Shown one piece after another: positions 7,090-7,432 of a DNA stretch of 7,432 bases; the stretch's first letter is position 1; every line of letters starts with the position of its first letter. Origin of the DNA: an uncultured Collinsella sp. (GTDB lineage Bacteria; Actinomycetota; Coriobacteriia; Coriobacteriales; Coriobacteriaceae). A model generated the notes under the pieces. That model was not told the DNA's origin. It did not search any database and saw nothing but the letters and a program-made list of their open reading frames with translations. A program made the translations under genes and the position numbers. The stretch is taken from NCBI GenBank assembly GCA_902472315.1, contig CABRNM010000057.1:1-7432 (forward strand), in the 5' to 3' direction.

Positions 7090-7153
7090 ACAGTCCTGCG
7101 CAAGACGAAGGCCACATTAAGTGGCCTTCTTTGCGTGCGGAACTCGCGATAAA
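7090..7153 (+). repeat. 64-bp hairpin unit, copy A
   Basis: This unit begins ACAGTCCTGC and ends CTCGCGATAAA. It reappears in reverse complement at 7369-7432 with 58 of 64 bases identical by hand count. Its centre is a 9-bp perfect stem, GAAGGCCAC/GTGGCCTTC, with loop ATTAA. CGCAA (7099-7103) and TTGCG (7131-7135) can extend the stem beyond a small internal loop. Its last 3 nt overlap the right arm of the 33-bp inverted repeat. It is either a repeat family member or one end of a larger inverted structure. Confidence 0.92.
7107..7132 (+). terminator. Possible intrinsic terminator of the acpS-tsaD operon
   Basis: GAAGGCCAC (7107-7115) pairs perfectly with GTGGCCTTC (7121-7129) around loop ATTAA, and TTT (7130-7132) follows. 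The stem is good but the T tract is short and interrupted by G, so termination efficiency is uncertain. It lies about 70 nt after the tsaD stop, inside the 33-bp inverted repeat, and is the nearest hairpin plus T-run downstream of the operon. The symmetric stem could also act on opposing transcription. Confidence 0.5.
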
Positions 7154-7183
7154 CCTTATATCCGGCCCCTCCGGTCGGGGACC

Positions 7184-7269
7184 TTTCTGTATCGATATAG
7201 CTTCTGAGCTGGTTCGGCGTCGACAGCGTCCGGCAAGGTTAGCCAGCCTGCATCGAATTTCCGGCGTGC
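7184..7269 (-). pseudogene. Reverse-oriented fragment resembling the 3' end of tsaD
   Basis: Read on the minus strand, 7269 to 7184 aligns with the tsaD 3' end and its downstream spacer at 6965-7048. GCxCGCCGxAAATTCGA matches 15 of 17, and GTCGACGCCGAxCCA matches 14 of 15. The alignment stays in the same reading frame with one codon inserted: ARRKFDxG and VDAxP are shared. The position of the tsaD stop TAG is TAT here. The GTCGACGCCGA block lies 30 nt from the repeat arm on this side and 31 nt on the tsaD side. This suggests a decayed, inverted duplicate of the gene end. It has no start or upstream tsaD sequence that I can see. Chance similarity seems unlikely but has not been tested statistically. 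Confidence 0.55.
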
Positions 7270-7291
7270 TTTGGCTGAAAGAATAAGTTGG

Positions 7292-7317
7292 TGTGCGGAG
7301 CTTTGCTCCGCACATTT
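7292..7317. terminator. 10-bp hairpin, possible weak terminator
   Basis: TGTGCGGAGC (7292-7301) pairs perfectly with GCTCCGCACA (7305-7314) around loop TTT, and TTT follows at 7315-7317 on the plus strand. The stem is strong but the T tract is only three bases. It could be a backup terminator for the operon or a relic of the structured region. There is no adjacent gene within the window to assign it to. Confidence 0.45.
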
Positions 7318-7347
7318 GGGATGGGAGCTCCTCGGGGGCGGGGCGGG
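7318..7347 (+). other. G-tract cluster with quadruplex potential
   Basis: Five runs of three or more G lie on the plus strand at 7318-7320, 7323-7325, 7334-7338, 7340-7343 and 7345-7347. The last four are separated by loops of 8, 1 and 1 nt, which meets the usual pattern for a putative G-quadruplex. In a GC-rich genome such runs arise by chance, and no function is implied. Confidence 0.4.
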
Positions 7348-7368
7348 CGCCTGCCGCCATATATGAAC

Positions 7369-7432
7369 TTTATCGCGAGTTCCGCACGAACAGGAGGCCA
7401 CTTAATGTGGCCTCCGTCGTGAGCAGGACTGT
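7369..7432 (-). repeat. 64-bp hairpin unit, copy B (inverted)
   Basis: This is the reverse complement of copy A (7090-7153), with six differences and no indels. Two of the differences are paired: the A-T pair in copy A's stem is a G-C pair here (GGAGGCCAC/GTGGCCTCC), so the hairpin is kept. The outer stem is rebuilt from other bases, CACGA pairing with TCGTG. The alignment reaches the last base of the window, so the true outer end of the repeat is unknown. Inward, similarity stops after GATAAA. Confidence 0.9.

Larger units (their letters stand above)
7049..7183. repeat. Perfect 33-bp inverted repeat around a 69-nt centre
   Basis: The arm 7049-7081 (beginning GGTCCCCGACCGG, ending ATATAAGGTTT) is the exact reverse complement of 7151-7183. 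The intervening 69 nt (7082-7150) contain a further hairpin at 7107-7129. Transcribed from the upstream operon, this would fold into a long stem topped by a smaller hairpin. In DNA it could extrude as a cruciform. The left arm begins 12 nt after the tsaD stop codon. Possible roles are an operon-end processing or termination structure, the ends of a small mobile element, or a recombination substrate. No T tract follows the right arm strongly enough to prove termination. Confidence 0.97.
7037..7432. other. 396-nt non-coding tail rich in inverted repeats
   Basis: I see no credible gene here on either strand. The open frames on the minus strand run straight through perfect inverted repeats and hairpins, lack ribosome binding sites and have no recognisable products. 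Instead the region is layered with palindromic structure. There is a 33-bp inverted repeat, two inverted copies of a 64-bp hairpin unit, a tsaD-like fragment in reverse, a 10-bp hairpin and a G-rich run. These are listed separately. The region probably ends the operon's transcript. Confidence 0.75.

Noticed and set aside
7088..7401. Two overlapping minus-strand ORFs of 81 and 90 codons in the tail region
   Set aside because: They run through the 33-bp and 64-bp repeats and a hairpin, have no ribosome binding site, and show no conserved domain. Only the short tsaD-like stretch in one of them is of interest, and it is listed as a fragment.
7049..7432. CRISPR array or insertion sequence
   Set aside because: Repeats are inverted, not regularly spaced direct repeats, and no transposase or cas gene is present. 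A non-autonomous element remains possible.

Overview
The window looks like chromosomal DNA from a high-GC Gram-positive anaerobe. My best guess is the Coriobacteriia (Collinsella, Olsenella or Atopobium-like). The reasons are the base composition, strong AGGAG-type ribosome binding sites, and a gene order that ends in a single TsaB-RimI-TsaD polypeptide. This placement is inference from gene content; no rRNA or other phylogenetic marker is present.

Layout: positions 1-102 hold the 3' tail of an unidentified upstream transcription unit and a very strong intrinsic terminator. A promoter-like site (151-180) then precedes six tightly packed plus-strand genes (210-7036). In order these are a holo-ACP synthase with an unusual C-terminal tail, a bifunctional NAD(P)HX epimerase/dehydratase, alanine racemase, a family 4 Fe-S uracil-DNA glycosylase, TsaE, and a 794-residue fusion of TsaB, the RimI acetyltransferase and TsaD. 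Gaps are 0, 2, 8 and 15 nt, and the last pair overlaps by 14 nt, so this is almost certainly one operon with translational coupling.

Function: the operon is housekeeping. AcpS activates acyl carrier protein for lipid synthesis. Nnr repairs hydrated NAD(P)H. Alr supplies D-alanine for peptidoglycan. Udg removes uracil from DNA. TsaE with TsaB and TsaD carries out the second step of tRNA t6A37 synthesis, and the RimI domain should acetylate the N-terminus of ribosomal protein S18. The TsaC/Sua5 enzyme that makes threonylcarbamoyl-AMP is not in the window.

The last 396 bases (7037-7432) contain no convincing gene but are highly structured. A perfect 33-bp inverted repeat (7049-7081 / 7151-7183) flanks a 69-nt centre. 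A 64-bp hairpin-bearing unit in that region (7090-7153) recurs in inverted orientation at the very end of the window (7369-7432), with a compensatory base-pair change in its stem. The symmetry also extends outward: the minus strand at 7269-7184 resembles the 3' end of the tsaD domain, in frame, and stands at the same distance from the repeat arm. This downstream block is the least explained part of the window. The triple fusion is the most notable protein.
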